Source: G963665405 sp963665405 (GTDB lineage: Bacteria > Chloroflexota > Dehalococcoidia > Lucifugimonadales > G963665405). Taken from it: DNA of 64,000 nucleotides. This document shows, piece after piece, positions 25,265 to 34,322 of this stretch. The stretch lies in contig CAXXUH010000004.1 of assembly GCA_963665405.2 (NCBI GenBank), positions 186,001 through 250,000 of the forward strand, written 5' to 3'. The translations under genes were made by a program, and so were the position numbers. The notes beneath the pieces were generated by a model that did not search any database, had not been told where the DNA came from, and saw nothing but the letters and a program-made list of their open reading frames with translations. Numbering within the stretch: position 1 is the stretch's first letter; each line of letters begins with the position of its first letter.

Positions 25265-26161
25265 ATGGCGATATTCGACTACGACTTCATGGTTCGGGCC
25301 CTGATCGGGGGAGCCCTGGTGGGAGCTCTGGCACCCGCTTTGGGGCTGTTCCTGGTGCTCCGGCGGCTCTCGCTGATCGCGGATAGCCTGTCGCACGTGG
25401 CCCTCATGGGTGTCGCGGTCGGGCTCCTCACGAAGACCTTCCCGCCGGCCGTGGCACTGGGCTCCACCACGATCGCCGCCGCCGTCATCGAGAGGCTTCG
25501 GGCGCGCCGGATGATGCCCGGCGACGCCGCCCTGGCGGTCGTCCTCTACACGGCTCTGGCCATCGCGGTCGTCGTCATCAGCATCGCCCGCGGATTCAGT
25601 GTGGACCTGCTGGGGTACCTGTTCGGCAGCATCCTGACCATAGACATGACCGATCTGTGGCTGGTCGCCGGGCTCGCAGCCGTCGTCCTGGTCTTCGTCG
25701 CCGGCTTCTACCAGGAGCTGGTCCAAAGCTCGTTCGACCCCGATCTTGCCCGGACCAGCGGCATTCGAGTAGATTCCGTCAACCTGGCTCTGGCGATTCT
25801 TACCGGCGCCACGATCACCCTGTCCATGAGGCTCGTCGGCGTTCTGCTGGTGGGCGCGCTTATCGTGATCCCGGTGATGGGGAGTCTGCGGCTGGTAACC
25901 GGAGTTCGCGCCGCGATGGTCGTGGCGATCGTCCTGGGCGTCGCCGGGTCTCTGGTGGGCCTGACGATAGCCTTCTACGCCGACGTTGCGGCCGGAGGCG
26001 CGGTGGTGCTGACCCTGGTCGGGTTCCTGATCCTCGCGTTCGGGGGCACGACGGTACGCGATCGGGTACGGCGTGGAAGGGTTCGACGGTCTGGATCGGG
26101 CGCGATAGGGCAGGGGGCCGAGCCCGGGGGATCCTTAGGGCAGGAGGGCCCACCCCCCTAA
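25265..26161 (+). CDS. znuB: Zinc/metal ABC transporter permease (ZnuB-like)
   Basis: 298 residues with about eight hydrophobic helices. The N-terminus FMVRALIGGALVGALAPALG, then LRRLSLIADSLSHVALMGVA is the ABC-3 permease signature. The middle has RTSGIRVDSVNLALAILTG and RLVGVLLVGALIVIP. The last 30 or so residues are charged and glycine-rich, and probably cytoplasmic. It follows znuC by 15 bases and ends nine bases from the convergent rluD. Confidence 0.92.
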   Translation: MAIFDYDFMVRALIGGALVGALAPALGLFLVLRRLSLIADSLSHVALMGVAVGLLTKTFPPAVALGSTTIAAAVIERLRARRMMPGDAALAVVLYTALAIAVVVISIARGFSVDLLGYLFGSILTIDMTDLWLVAGLAAVVLVFVAGFYQELVQSSFDPDLARTSGIRVDSVNLALAILTGATITLSMRLVGVLLVGALIVIPVMGSLRLVTGVRAAMVVAIVLGVAGSLVGLTIAFYADVAAGGAVVLTLVGFLILAFGGTTVRDRVRRGRVRRSGSGAIGQGAEPGGSLGQEGPPP

Positions 26162-26170
26162 CGCTCGGGC

Positions 26171-27130
26171 CTACCCGGTCCGGCCCCAGGACGACGCCCC
26201 CGGCTGGATCGCTTCTAGAAACTCCTCCAGCTCTGTGGGGAGGCGGGCGCCGAACTCGACGTGCTCTCCGGAAGAGGGAAGGGCGAATCCGAGCAGGTGA
26301 GCGTGGAGGAAGTGCCGCCCCAGGGATGGGTGCGATCGGCCGTACGTCGCGTCGCCTACGATCGGGTTGCCGACGGCCGCGAAATGGACCCTGATCTGGT
26401 GGGTCCGGCCGGTCAGAGGCCGGACGTCTACCAGGGTATAGGCGGAGAATCCGGCCACCACCTGATACGACGTAGACGCTTCGCGTCCCCCCTCCACGGC
26501 CGCCTGCCTCTGGCGATGCCGCCGGTCCCGGCCCAGCGGGGCCTCGATCACCGCCTCGGCATGTCTGAGCCTGCCATGGACCAGGGCCAGATACCCTTTC
26601 GTCACCTGCCGCTCTTTGAATTGACGTGCGAGGCCGGCGTGGGCCGATTCGTGCTTGGCGACGACCATCAGCCCCGACGTATCCTTGTCCAGCCTGTGCA
26701 CGATCCCGGGCCTGATCGTGCTTCCCGTCCCCTCCAGACCCGGGAACAGCGCCAGTACGGCGTTCGCGAGAGTACCGTCGGGGTGTCCCGGTGATGGGTG
26801 GACCGTCATGCCCGCGGGCTTGTCGACCACGAGCAGGTCGTCGTCCTGGTAGATCACCGAGATCGGGATGTGCTGGGGCTCGAGACGGCTGGGGGGCTGC
26901 TCGGGCACCGTCACCCTGATACGCTGACCGCTTCTCAGGCGGGCCGCCGCCCTGGACGGCACGCCGTCCAGGGTCACGTGCTGGGACTCGATCAGACGTT
27001 GCAGCCTGGAGCGTGAGAGATCGGGACAGAGGCGGGCAAGGGTCCGATCGAGCCGGTCCCCATCGACGTCGGCCTCCAGATCCCGCGCACGCCCCACCGC
27101 CGACCCCGGAGGGTCCGCACCGGGCTTCAC
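26171..27130 (-). CDS. rluD: RluA/RluD-family 23S rRNA pseudouridine synthase
   Basis: 319 residues from GTG 27130; its GTGA overlaps the lspA stop by four bases, as is common for this pair. The N-terminal S4 domain (RLDRTLARLCPDLSRSRLQRLIE) binds RNA. The catalytic aspartate is in HRLDKDTSGLMVVAK. RPLTGRTHQIRVHFAAVGNPIVGD is the conserved C-terminal block. The exact rRNA positions are assigned only by similarity. Confidence 0.92.
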   Translation of the reverse strand: MKPGADPPGSAVGRARDLEADVDGDRLDRTLARLCPDLSRSRLQRLIESQHVTLDGVPSRAAARLRSGQRIRVTVPEQPPSRLEPQHIPISVIYQDDDLLVVDKPAGMTVHPSPGHPDGTLANAVLALFPGLEGTGSTIRPGIVHRLDKDTSGLMVVAKHESAHAGLARQFKERQVTKGYLALVHGRLRHAEAVIEAPLGRDRRHRQRQAAVEGGREASTSYQVVAGFSAYTLVDVRPLTGRTHQIRVHFAAVGNPIVGDATYGRSHPSLGRHFLHAHLLGFALPSSGEHVEFGARLPTELEEFLEAIQPGASSWGRTG

Positions 27131-27762
27131 GGCCCGGCGCCGCCCGAGTCTTCGGGGTCGGTCGCGTCCGGGTCGGAGGGCGCCGGCCCGGACTTCTCGA
27201 CGTTCAGGACCAGGGTCGATATAAGGACCGCGACGCCGACCACTATTGACGAGTCGGCGAGGTTGAAGATGGGCCATGGACCCACGTCGATGAAGTCGAC
27301 CACGAACCCGGAACGCAGCCTGTCGATCAGGTTCCCGAACGCGCCCCCGAGCTGCAAGCCGATCGCCAGCCGCAGCGTCGGGTTGGTGAGCGCCTGCGTC
27401 CTGTAGAAGTACAGCAGGAACCCGATGGCCACGATCGACGCCCCGATCAGGAAGACCGTCTGGTTGGGCAGCAGGCCGAACGCGGTCCCGCTGTTGGTGG
27501 CGTGGGTCAAGCGGAAGAAGCCTTCGGCCGGCCACGATTGGCGGAACGGCAGGAAGACCGTGATCAGGTACTTGGTAAGCTGGTCCAGCGCTATGACGGC
27601 CGCCACCGTGGGGACGACCACACGGTCTCTGCTCCAGAGCCTGAGAGGCCTGGACGGCGCGGCTGGGCCTTCGTGCGGGTCGTGGCCCGGGTCTTGCAGC
27701 GTGGACTCCTCTGTACTGATGGAACGTTGCTCCGTCTCTGACTCGATCAAAGAATAGCACAC
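27127..27762 (-). CDS. lspA: Lipoprotein signal peptidase LspA
   Basis: 211 residues, longer than the usual 160 because of polar tails at both ends: about 45 residues at the N-terminus and a Pro/Asp/Gly-rich C-terminus. Four membrane helices are visible. The catalytic aspartates lie in GNLIDRLRSGFVVDFID and FNLADSSI. It cleaves prolipoproteins; several lipoprotein genes are in this window. Divergent from the RHH regulator gene. Confidence 0.93.
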   Translation of the reverse strand: MCYSLIESETEQRSISTEESTLQDPGHDPHEGPAAPSRPLRLWSRDRVVVPTVAAVIALDQLTKYLITVFLPFRQSWPAEGFFRLTHATNSGTAFGLLPNQTVFLIGASIVAIGFLLYFYRTQALTNPTLRLAIGLQLGGAFGNLIDRLRSGFVVDFIDVGPWPIFNLADSSIVVGVAVLISTLVLNVEKSGPAPSDPDATDPEDSGGAGP

Positions 27763-27773
27763 CGGCGACGTGC

Positions 27774-27802
27774 TTGACTCTCATGCAAGGCCATCGTACA
27801 AT
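27774..27802 (+). promoter_or_regulatory. Promoter of the ribbon-helix-helix gene
   Basis: TTGACT (27774-27779), a 17-base spacer and TACAAT (27797-27802). The predicted start is near 27809, inside the palindrome at 27807-27821. Confidence 0.7.
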
Positions 27803-27806
27803 TCTC

Positions 27807-27821
27807 TGTAAGTTACTTACA
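27807..27821. promoter_or_regulatory. Perfect palindrome at the transcription start, candidate operator
   Basis: TGTAAGTTACTTACA, a perfect 6-3-6 inverted repeat. It is AT-rich in an otherwise GC-rich region and lies on the predicted start site of the regulator gene. Confidence 0.6.
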
Positions 27822-27909
27822 AGAAAGCAGAGAAGCCGTCGGCCAGGAGACGTCTGCGGCTGCTGTTCGACTGGCAGCGACCGTCAAACACAAAGAAATG
27901 GAGGACACG

Positions 27910-28275
27910 ATGAAGGAAGAGCCAACGGGCACGCACAGGCTGCGCGTGAACATCGAGGGTCTCGTAGACGACGCGGTGTCCACGGGCGAGGCTCTCGGGA
28001 AGAGCATCGAGGAGACGCTTCGGGGGATGCTCTCCAAGAGGGAGAGCGTCGTCATGGTCAGGATGAACAAGGAGAGCCTGGCCAAGCTCGACGAGCTGAT
28101 CGACGCCGGGCTCGTGAACAGCAGGTCCGAGGCGGCGGCGTTCTTGATAGGGGAGGGCGTGAAATCCAGAAGCGATCTGTTCGACAAGATCGCCGACAAG
28201 GTTCAGGAGATCAGGAAGGCCAAGGAGGAGCTGCGCGCCCTTCTCGACGAGCCGGACGCACAGGAGCCCAGTTAG
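27910..28275 (+). CDS. Ribbon-helix-helix (CopG/Arc-type) regulator with C-terminal coiled coil
   Basis: 121 residues from ATG 27910, chosen over ATG 27898 because GGAGG (27900-27904) is five bases upstream. About residues 42-85 fit the RHH fold: VVMVRMNKESLAKLDELIDAG, then NSRSEAAAFLIGEGVKSR. The first half of the chain (VNIEGLVDDAVSTGEALGKSIEE) is unfamiliar; the last 35 residues are charged and likely a coiled coil (IADKVQEIRKAKEELRALL). RHH proteins commonly repress their own promoter, and a perfect palindrome sits at its start site. Convergent with the SDR gene, 18 bases away. No toxin gene is adjacent. Confidence 0.75.
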   Translation: MKEEPTGTHRLRVNIEGLVDDAVSTGEALGKSIEETLRGMLSKRESVVMVRMNKESLAKLDELIDAGLVNSRSEAAAFLIGEGVKSRSDLFDKIADKVQEIRKAKEELRALLDEPDAQEPS

Positions 28276-28293
28276 GCCGGCTACACGCGAAGC

Positions 28294-29049
28294 CTACCGG
28301 GTCGTGAGGCCGCCGTCGATGGTCAGGCCGTGGCCCATGATGAACCCCGACCCGCTCGAGCAGAGCCACATCGCGGCGCTGGCTATCTCTTCGGGTGCGG
28401 AGAGGCGCCCCATCGGATGAAAGTCGCGGGCTTTTTGCAGCGACTCGGGGTCGGGGTAGAGGTTGTCGTACATCTCGGTGTGGACGCCCCCGGGGCACAG
28501 CGCGTTGACCCGGATGCCGGACCTAGCGTAATCGAGTGCGGCAGCCCTGGTGAGGCCGAGCATCCCGTGCTTGCTGGCCGTATAGGCGGCGAACCCGGCC
28601 GTCCCTATCAGCCCGTTCGTCGAGGCCATGTTGACGATGGTGCCGCCGCCCTGCTCCAGCATCTGCTTGATCTCGTACTTCATGCACAGCCAGGCGCCCT
28701 TGAGGTTTACGTCGATCGTCCTGTCCCACTCGTCCTCGGTGAAGGTCGCCAGGTCGGTGATCGTCAGCTGCATGCCGGCGTTGTTGCAGGCGTAGTCGAG
28801 CCGGCCGAAGGTCTCCACGGCACGATCTATCATGCGCCGGACATCGGTCTCCTCCGAGACATCGGCCTTTACGAAGAGGGCCTCGCCGCCGCGTGACGAG
28901 ATCGTCTCCACGGTGGCATGACCCTCCGGCTCCGATCGGGCGGCGATGACTACCCGGGCTCCCCGGTCGGCGAAGGCCAGGGCTACGGCCTTGCCGATCC
29001 CCCTGTTCCCGCCGGTCACCAGGGCTACTTGTCCGTCGAATTCGGCCAT
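28294..29049 (-). CDS. Short-chain dehydrogenase/reductase
   Basis: 251 residues, classical SDR. Nucleotide-binding VTGGNRGIGKA near residue 11, NNAG near 89, the catalytic serine in NMASTNG, and YTASKHG with Tyr and Lys. The basic residue in AARSEPEG near residue 37 suggests NADP preference, though this is not firm. It carries the C-terminal GHGLTIDGGLTTR. Substrate unknown; family members oxidise alcohols or reduce ketones. Single gene with GGGAG upstream. Confidence 0.9.
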   Translation of the reverse strand: MAEFDGQVALVTGGNRGIGKAVALAFADRGARVVIAARSEPEGHATVETISSRGGEALFVKADVSEETDVRRMIDRAVETFGRLDYACNNAGMQLTITDLATFTEDEWDRTIDVNLKGAWLCMKYEIKQMLEQGGGTIVNMASTNGLIGTAGFAAYTASKHGMLGLTRAAALDYARSGIRVNALCPGGVHTEMYDNLYPDPESLQKARDFHPMGRLSAPEEIASAAMWLCSSGSGFIMGHGLTIDGGLTTR

Positions 29050-29179
29050 CTTGAGACTCCCGTCCTTGACGCGTGGGCTCGTTGCGGGCGCGCCGCTGTG
29101 GGGCCCTAGCAGGGTGCTGACAAAAGATTCTGAGCGCCGCCACTTGCTAGATTTTGGAAGAAAGAGAGCAAGTTTTGTA

Positions 29180-29250
29180 TCTGGGGGACACCCTCAGACC
29201 CCCGACAAAGGGGCTTCGCCCCTCTGTACTCCCCATTCTTCATCATCCTG
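29180..29250 (+). repeat. Intergenic repeat family A, copy 5
   Basis: CTGGGGGACACCCTCAGACC, then GGGGCTTCGCCCC, CTCTGTACTCCCC and CTTCATCATCCTG. A complete copy. Confidence 0.85.
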
Positions 29251-29308
29251 CTGGATCTTGTTGACGGGTGAGCTCGCTCGGCGGACTGCGGTGGGCCCCT
29301 GCGTCCGG

Positions 29309-30304
29309 CTAGCCTGGACCCTGGCGCCCGGTGGCCTTCTCGGCGGTGTCGATGGGGACGCCTCGATTGACGCCGCGCTTCAGGCGTCCGTACTCCGAGC
29401 TGATCTCCGCCCCGAGGATGAGGATGAAGCTGCTCACGTAGGTCCAGAGCAGCAGACCGATGACCGGGGCCACCGAGCCGTAGGCACTCTCGAAGTTGGC
29501 GAACCGGTCGACGTAGACGATGAACAGGTTCTTGCCGAGCTCGAACAGCACGGCGGCTACGATCGCCCCGGGCCAGACGTACCGCCAGTAGGTCTTGCAG
29601 TTCGGCATCAGCTTGTAGATCAGAACGAAGATGGTCACGGTGATCAGCAACGAGGCCGCTCGAAGGACGACCCGGCCAAACGTCTCAAAGAGGAAGTCGC
29701 CGCCGGCGATGTCTGGGGGCTCGATGCCCTCGGTGACCCGGGCGAAGGTCGACATGCTGAACGAGAGGAGGAAGAGGAGGCCGACCCCTCCAGCCATGGC
29801 GAGCTGGCGAGGCTTGCTGAGGAACAGCGGCCGGTCGCGATGGATGTCCCAGGCGCGGTTCACGGCCTTTGTGATGGCGCCGAACACCGCACTACCCGAC
29901 CACAACGCTCCCAGGAAAGCGAACACGCTCAGACCGCCGCGGAGGTCGATTATTGCCTCGAGGTTGGTCGTCAGCAGATCCTCGGCACCGGGAAGGTAGT
30001 CCTGGGCGAACGTCGTCAGGCTGCTCTCGATTGTGGCGGGGGTGACGAAGAAGCTCAGCAGGATCGTGACGCCCAGGAGCAGCGGAAACAGCGAGAACAG
30101 GGCGTAGTAGGCGACCCCAGCGGCCATGTGGGTCGCATCGTCCGAGGACAGCTCGTGCATCACCCGAATCACCAAGGCGAAGACGAATATCTTCTGGAGC
30201 CGTTTCTGCCAGGCGGCGGCCTTGCGTCCCGCCGCGCTTGCGAGGCGGAATACTCGATGGTCCTTCGGGAGTATCCTCGACATGCTGTCTAGAGTGGGAT
30301 TCAA
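29309..30304 (-). CDS. YihY/BrkB-family inner membrane protein
   Basis: 331 residues with about six membrane helices. DDATHMAAGVAYYALFSLFPLLLG is the family's N-terminal signature, here read in parts. LWSGSAVFGAITKAVNRAWDI and YRYVWPGAIVAAVLFELGKNLFIVYV (approximate) follow, and the C-terminus has SAYGSVAPVIGLLLWTYVSSFILILGAEI. The family is widespread but its function is not settled. Monocistronic, with a family A repeat downstream. Confidence 0.88.
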   Translation of the reverse strand: MNPTLDSMSRILPKDHRVFRLASAAGRKAAAWQKRLQKIFVFALVIRVMHELSSDDATHMAAGVAYYALFSLFPLLLGVTILLSFFVTPATIESSLTTFAQDYLPGAEDLLTTNLEAIIDLRGGLSVFAFLGALWSGSAVFGAITKAVNRAWDIHRDRPLFLSKPRQLAMAGGVGLLFLLSFSMSTFARVTEGIEPPDIAGGDFLFETFGRVVLRAASLLITVTIFVLIYKLMPNCKTYWRYVWPGAIVAAVLFELGKNLFIVYVDRFANFESAYGSVAPVIGLLLWTYVSSFILILGAEISSEYGRLKRGVNRGVPIDTAEKATGRQGPG

Positions 30305-30394
30305 TGCAGGGTTGGGCGGCTCGTAGCGGCATCCCCTGATTAACCGTAACCGATCCGGCTTCCGATGGCTATGGCGGGGCAGGTCCGCCCTCGG

Positions 30395-30435
30395 AAAAAG
30401 GCCTGCCCCACAGGAGTGATCCCGTGGGGCAGGCC
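30395..30435 (-). terminator. Intrinsic terminator of the first peptide-type binding protein gene
   Basis: Twelve-base perfect stem GGCCTGCCCCAC / GTGGGGCAGGCC with a 12-base loop. Read on the minus strand it is followed by TTTTT (30395-30399). Confidence 0.88.
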
Positions 30436-30482
30436 CGGTTCTGCTCGCGACTTATGCCGCTACCGTTACACCCGTGCCTGGC

Positions 30483-32339
30483 TTACCGTCGTTCCAGCCA
30501 GGTGTTGAAGTACATCGGTACCGACAAGACCTTGAAGTTCTTCAGCTCGCTTGTATGTGGATACATGCTGAACCACTGTCCGAGGAAGATCGTAGTCACC
30601 TCCTCGTACATGTTGACCTGGATCAGGTCGATCAGCTCGAGCTTGTCCGCGAAGGTCTCCGCTGAGGCGAACTGCGACAGCAGCTCGATCCCCTCTTCGT
30701 TGATCGGGTGACGTCCAGGCACGCCGTTGCGGGGCGGCCAGGAGATCGGGCTCTCGCAGCACCAGTGGACGAACCAGTCGGTGAACATGTGGTACTGTTC
30801 CGTGTCACCGAAGTTCGACACGATGGTCGCCCAGTCCAGCGCCGGCATATTGACGTCCAGGCCGATCTCTTCCATCTGCTGCTTCAGCACCACGCCGGTG
30901 GGCGTGATCGTGCCGTAGTCGGTCGGGTTGAACAGGGTCACGGTCTCGCCGGCATAGTCGGACTGCTCCAGCAGCTGCCGACCCAGGGTGGGGTTCGCCT
31001 GGTTGTACTTCTCTTCGCCCGCGAAAGTCTCCAGCGGCGTGCCACAGTAGTAGAGCGCCGGGCAGAGAATCCAAAGGTCAGTGTCTCCAAGCGCCAGCAT
31101 GACCGCGTTGATGTCGATGGTCGCCTGAACGGCCTGCCGGGCAAGCAGGTTGGACTCTGTCATTATCAGAGACTCGTTCCCGAACGGCTCGTTGTTGGGG
31201 CTGATGTTCATGGCCGACCTGTGGCCGGGCTTGTAGAGCGGGACCGTTATCTCGGGATCGGCTGTGAGCCGCTTGAAGAAGTCAAAGGCTGCGCCGTCGA
31301 CCACGTCCCACTCGCCGGTCTGAAGCCCCGCGATCTTGGTCTCTTCGTCGGGGATCTCCAGGAAGATTATTCGGTCTATGTAGGCGATCGACTCGCCGAC
31401 CATGTGGCTCGCAGGCTCGCTGCGGGGGTTGTACTCCGCGAAGCGGTCCAAGACGATCTGGTGGCCCTGCTCCCACTTGTTGAACTTGTAGGGGCCGCTG
31501 CCTACGTGCTCGCTCACGACCTCAGAGACCGGCGTGCTCGCGATCCCCGCGGGCATGATGAATGGCGCCCAGTGCGGCCGCGCGAGTGCCCGGAGGACGG
31601 CGGTAAACGGAGAGTGGACGTTGATCGTGAAGGTCTTGTCGTCCAGGACCGTCACCGGCTCCTCGGTGACGAACTCTCGCCAGAGGATCGCCATCGAGCT
31701 GGCGCCGCCAAGCCAGCGGTCTAGGGACTGCTGGATGTCGGCGGCCGTGACCGTCTTCCCGTTGTGGAAGGTCAACCCGTCGCGAAGGCTGAAGGTGTAG
31801 GTCAGCCTGTCCGGGCTCAGTGACCAGGAGTCAACCATCCGTGGCTGGTCGGTGAGGGCCGCGTCCCATCCGAAGGGGGCCTCGTACATCTGCTCGGCGA
31901 CCGCGATCGTCACATAGAAGGGGGTGTTGACCGGGTCGATGCTGGCGATGCTCGCCTGGGACACAACTCGCAGCGTCCCGCCGAATCGCGGCTGGCCTGT
32001 CGGCGGTGGTGTCGGAGTAGCGATGAGAACCTTCTCAACCTGCACTACCTTCTCCACCTCGACCGTCACGATCTTCTCCGTCACCACCTCGACCTCTGTG
32101 ACGACCTCGACGGTGACGATCTTCTCGACCTCGACGATCCTCTCGACCTCAACCTCCCGTACGACCTCTCTCTCGACCGGGACCTCCCGGACGACCTCCC
32201 TCTCGACAGGAACCTCGACGGTGATTATCTTCTCCACCTCGATGACCTGGGCCGTCGGTACTACCGACTCCCCGGCACACGCCGCCAGAATAAGCCCCAG
32301 CACCGCCACCACCATGACACCGACGACAGAACGTCTCAT
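30483..32339 (-). CDS. ABC transporter substrate-binding lipoprotein, peptide/nickel family (SBP_bac_5), with V/E-rich stalk
   Basis: 618 residues from ATG 32339, preceded by AAGGAGG. Lipobox LILAACAG near residue 20. Residues about 28-100 are a repetitive, almost purely Val/Glu/Arg/Lys segment (VEREVVREV, VEKIVTVEV units), then a Thr/Pro hinge. The SBP_bac_5 fold follows (RFGGTLRVVSQASI, PRMVDSWSLSPDRLTYTFSLRDGLTFHNGK). No permease or ATPase genes are adjacent, so it must use a transporter encoded elsewhere. It is a paralogue of 34323-36188. Ligand unknown. Confidence 0.88.
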   Translation of the reverse strand: MRRSVVGVMVVAVLGLILAACAGESVVPTAQVIEVEKIITVEVPVEREVVREVPVEREVVREVEVERIVEVEKIVTVEVVTEVEVVTEKIVTVEVEKVVQVEKVLIATPTPPPTGQPRFGGTLRVVSQASIASIDPVNTPFYVTIAVAEQMYEAPFGWDAALTDQPRMVDSWSLSPDRLTYTFSLRDGLTFHNGKTVTAADIQQSLDRWLGGASSMAILWREFVTEEPVTVLDDKTFTINVHSPFTAVLRALARPHWAPFIMPAGIASTPVSEVVSEHVGSGPYKFNKWEQGHQIVLDRFAEYNPRSEPASHMVGESIAYIDRIIFLEIPDEETKIAGLQTGEWDVVDGAAFDFFKRLTADPEITVPLYKPGHRSAMNISPNNEPFGNESLIMTESNLLARQAVQATIDINAVMLALGDTDLWILCPALYYCGTPLETFAGEEKYNQANPTLGRQLLEQSDYAGETVTLFNPTDYGTITPTGVVLKQQMEEIGLDVNMPALDWATIVSNFGDTEQYHMFTDWFVHWCCESPISWPPRNGVPGRHPINEEGIELLSQFASAETFADKLELIDLIQVNMYEEVTTIFLGQWFSMYPHTSELKNFKVLSVPMYFNTWLERR

Positions 32340-32680
32340 TGCGGCCTCCTTAGGCTCCGAACGGGTAGAAGCGATGTGGGGCATCAACGGGCCCCAGCTA
32401 CCATTGACTTGACGCAATCGGGAGGACTCTACACTGGAGCGTGGGGGCTTGTCAAGACTCTATAGGCAGCCGATGGACGCCGCTGCCAGCGACCCATAGG
32501 AGGCTGGGAACGGCGCCCGGACCCTGAGGGCGTCGCCGGGCTTCGACCGGCCGGGCACGATCAGGCGGATCCGGCGGGCGTAGCTGGGCTTGCCGGACGC
32601 GGGGCACTGTGTCGGGCGATCGGGTAAACTGTTGCACGATCGTCGAGGCGAGGTAGGAGAGGGTACGAGGAGGTGGGATA
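32340..32680. other. Divergent intergenic region
   Basis: 341 bases between divergent genes. It holds the minus-strand promoter at 32426-32455 and, on the plus side, the AGGAGG ribosome site (about 32669) of the Kelch gene. No other gene was supported. Confidence 0.6.
32426..32455 (-). promoter_or_regulatory. Promoter of the first peptide-type binding protein gene
   Basis: On the minus strand TTGACA (32455-32450), an 18-base spacer and TAGAGT (32431-32426). The leader would be about 80 bases. Confidence 0.6.
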
Positions 32681-33814
32681 GTGCATCGGTTGCTCCTCAC
32701 TGTGATGACCCTGCTGGCCGTTGGCGCCGCCGCCTGCGGAGGGGCTCCCGCGGCGTCCGACACCGACAGCCAGCAGGATGGACGACCGGGAGGGGCGGGG
32801 ACTTTCGAGCCCTCCGGAAGGATGATGGAGGCGCGCCAGTTTCACGCGGCCGCCTTCCTGGACGACGGCCGCGTGCTTCTGGCAGGAGGTCTGGCCAAGG
32901 GAGCCGTTGAGCAGAGGTACCGGCCGCGGCTCTCGTCGGCCGAGCTGTTCGACCCTGTAGCTGGAGAGTGGAAGCTGACCGGCGAGATGGACGCGCAGCG
33001 CGAGTTCCTTACGCTTACCAGGCTCGCCGACGGGAGGGTGCTGGCCGCCGGTGGCGCAAACAACCAGCAGGAGCCGACCAACTCGGCGGAGATATACGAC
33101 CCGGCTGTCGGCACGTGGTCATCCGCCGGCAAGATGAGCAAGAGACGATGGAAGCATGTTGCGGTCCTGCTCGCGGACGGGCGTGTTCTCGTCGTGGGTG
33201 GCCGCAACCGACTCCTGTCCCTCGTCGCCGAGGCGGACACGTACGATCCGGCGACGGGAGAGTGGTCCCCTGCGGGAGAGATGTCCGAGCCAAGGGCACT
33301 GCACACCGTTACTGCGCTCCGGGACGGCCGGGTGCTCGTCGTCGGGGGCGGCAAGGACGACGGCCCCTATCTCGCGTCCGCCGAGATATACGACCCCGAG
33401 ACCTCTTCTTGGTCGGGTGCCTCGTCGATGACGTTCGGCAGAGCCTCACACACTGCCTCGCTGCTGAGCGACGGCAGTGTCCTCGTGGTGGGAGGCCTGG
33501 GCAGGCTGGTATCTGCCGAGATCTACGATCCATCGACCGACGCCTGGTCCCTGGCCGCCGAGACCAACGAGGGCCGCGCCGCTCACACGGCTACTATCCT
33601 GCCGAACGGCAATGTGCTGGTGACCGGCGGGATTGGGGGGCTGGCCCCGAGCGAGGTCTACGACGTATCGACGGGTACGTGGGTGGCGGGTCCATCGATG
33701 ACCGAATCGCGCAACCGACACACTGCGACGCTGCTAGACGACGGGAGGGTTCTGATCACCGGTGGACAGGGCGAGGATGAGACATCCGCCGGGTCCGAGC
33801 TGTTCCTGCCTTAG
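32681..33814 (+). CDS. Kelch-repeat lipoprotein
   Basis: 377 residues from GTG, with GAGGAGG upstream. Lipobox VGAAACGG near residue 19, then a polar linker. About six Kelch blades follow, each with the pattern DGRVLVVGG, a tyrosine-containing IYDP segment and W: DDGRVLLAGG, ADGRVLAAGG, LADGRVLVVGG, LRDGRVLVVGG, LSDGSVLVVGG, LPNGNVLVTGG and LDDGRVLITGG. It is a surface beta-propeller, most likely a binding protein; no enzyme motif was seen. A hairpin follows the stop. Confidence 0.85.
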   Translation: MHRLLLTVMTLLAVGAAACGGAPAASDTDSQQDGRPGGAGTFEPSGRMMEARQFHAAAFLDDGRVLLAGGLAKGAVEQRYRPRLSSAELFDPVAGEWKLTGEMDAQREFLTLTRLADGRVLAAGGANNQQEPTNSAEIYDPAVGTWSSAGKMSKRRWKHVAVLLADGRVLVVGGRNRLLSLVAEADTYDPATGEWSPAGEMSEPRALHTVTALRDGRVLVVGGGKDDGPYLASAEIYDPETSSWSGASSMTFGRASHTASLLSDGSVLVVGGLGRLVSAEIYDPSTDAWSLAAETNEGRAAHTATILPNGNVLVTGGIGGLAPSEVYDVSTGTWVAGPSMTESRNRHTATLLDDGRVLITGGQGEDETSAGSELFLP

Positions 33815-33822
33815 CGGCAGAG

Positions 33823-33840
33823 ACCCGGCCGGAGCCGGGT
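33823..33840 (+). terminator. Hairpin after the Kelch gene
   Basis: Perfect seven-base stem ACCCGGC / GCCGGGT with loop CGGA, nine bases after the stop. No T run, so its role as terminator is tentative. Confidence 0.4.
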
Positions 33841-34015
33841 TAGGCGCGCCGCAGTTCGGTCGGGGTCCACACCCTGACTGCCACCCCCACACACCGTCAC
33901 TACTCACACAAGCTCCGACATGCCAAGTTGTAAGACACAAGAATCCGGCGGGAGCGGAGGCCTCCCGAGCCTGCACCCGATCGAGCCTCTCCCCAACACG
34001 AAGCGACCTGACGAT

Positions 34016-34080
34016 TTCTGAGGGACACCACTTCGACGGGCTCAAGGCAGGCTCTCGGACTCCCGGCTTGTCGGGATCTG
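34016..34080 (+). repeat. Intergenic repeat family A, copy 6 (degenerate)
   Basis: TTTCTGAGGGACACCACTTCG, then a block absent from other copies, then GACTCCCGGCTTGTCGGGATC. The CCCGGCTTGTCGGG part resembles a variant middle also seen at 47250 and 57950. Confidence 0.6.
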
Positions 34081-34227
34081 CACGTCCCAGGCTCTTGTCT
34101 ACCAACCCAAGGTCTCAACACGCGCCCAGATTCTGCGTGAAGCTGTGACCGACGGGCAGCGGCGCCCGGCGCTCCCGCCTAGGGTCGAGGTTCACACGAC
34201 CCGGCGACGGCCCGGCCCAGCCGGGCC

Positions 34228-34270
34228 AAAAAACAGCCGCCCCGCGGACCCTGAGTCTGCGGGGCGGCTG
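34228..34270 (-). terminator. Intrinsic terminator of the second peptide-type binding protein gene
   Basis: Twelve-base stem CAGCCGCCCCGC / GCGGGGCGGCTG. Read on the minus strand it is followed by TTTTTT (34233-34228). Confidence 0.88.
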
Positions 34271-34322
34271 CTCTTCCTAGCCAGGACGGGTTAGCGCTGT
34301 GACACGCTCCTCTTCTCTTGTG

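Larger units (their letters stand above)
33815..34322. other. Gene-free region with a degenerate repeat and hairpins
   Basis: 508 bases between convergent genes. It contains a hairpin (33823-33840), a degenerate family A repeat (34016-34080) and the minus-strand terminator (34228-34270). The open frames here lack ribosome sites and resemble no protein. Confidence 0.55.

Noticed and set aside
32452..32763. Minus-strand frame of 103 codons before the Kelch gene
   Set aside because: Out of frame with the lipoprotein signal on plus, no ribosome site, and no recognisable motifs.
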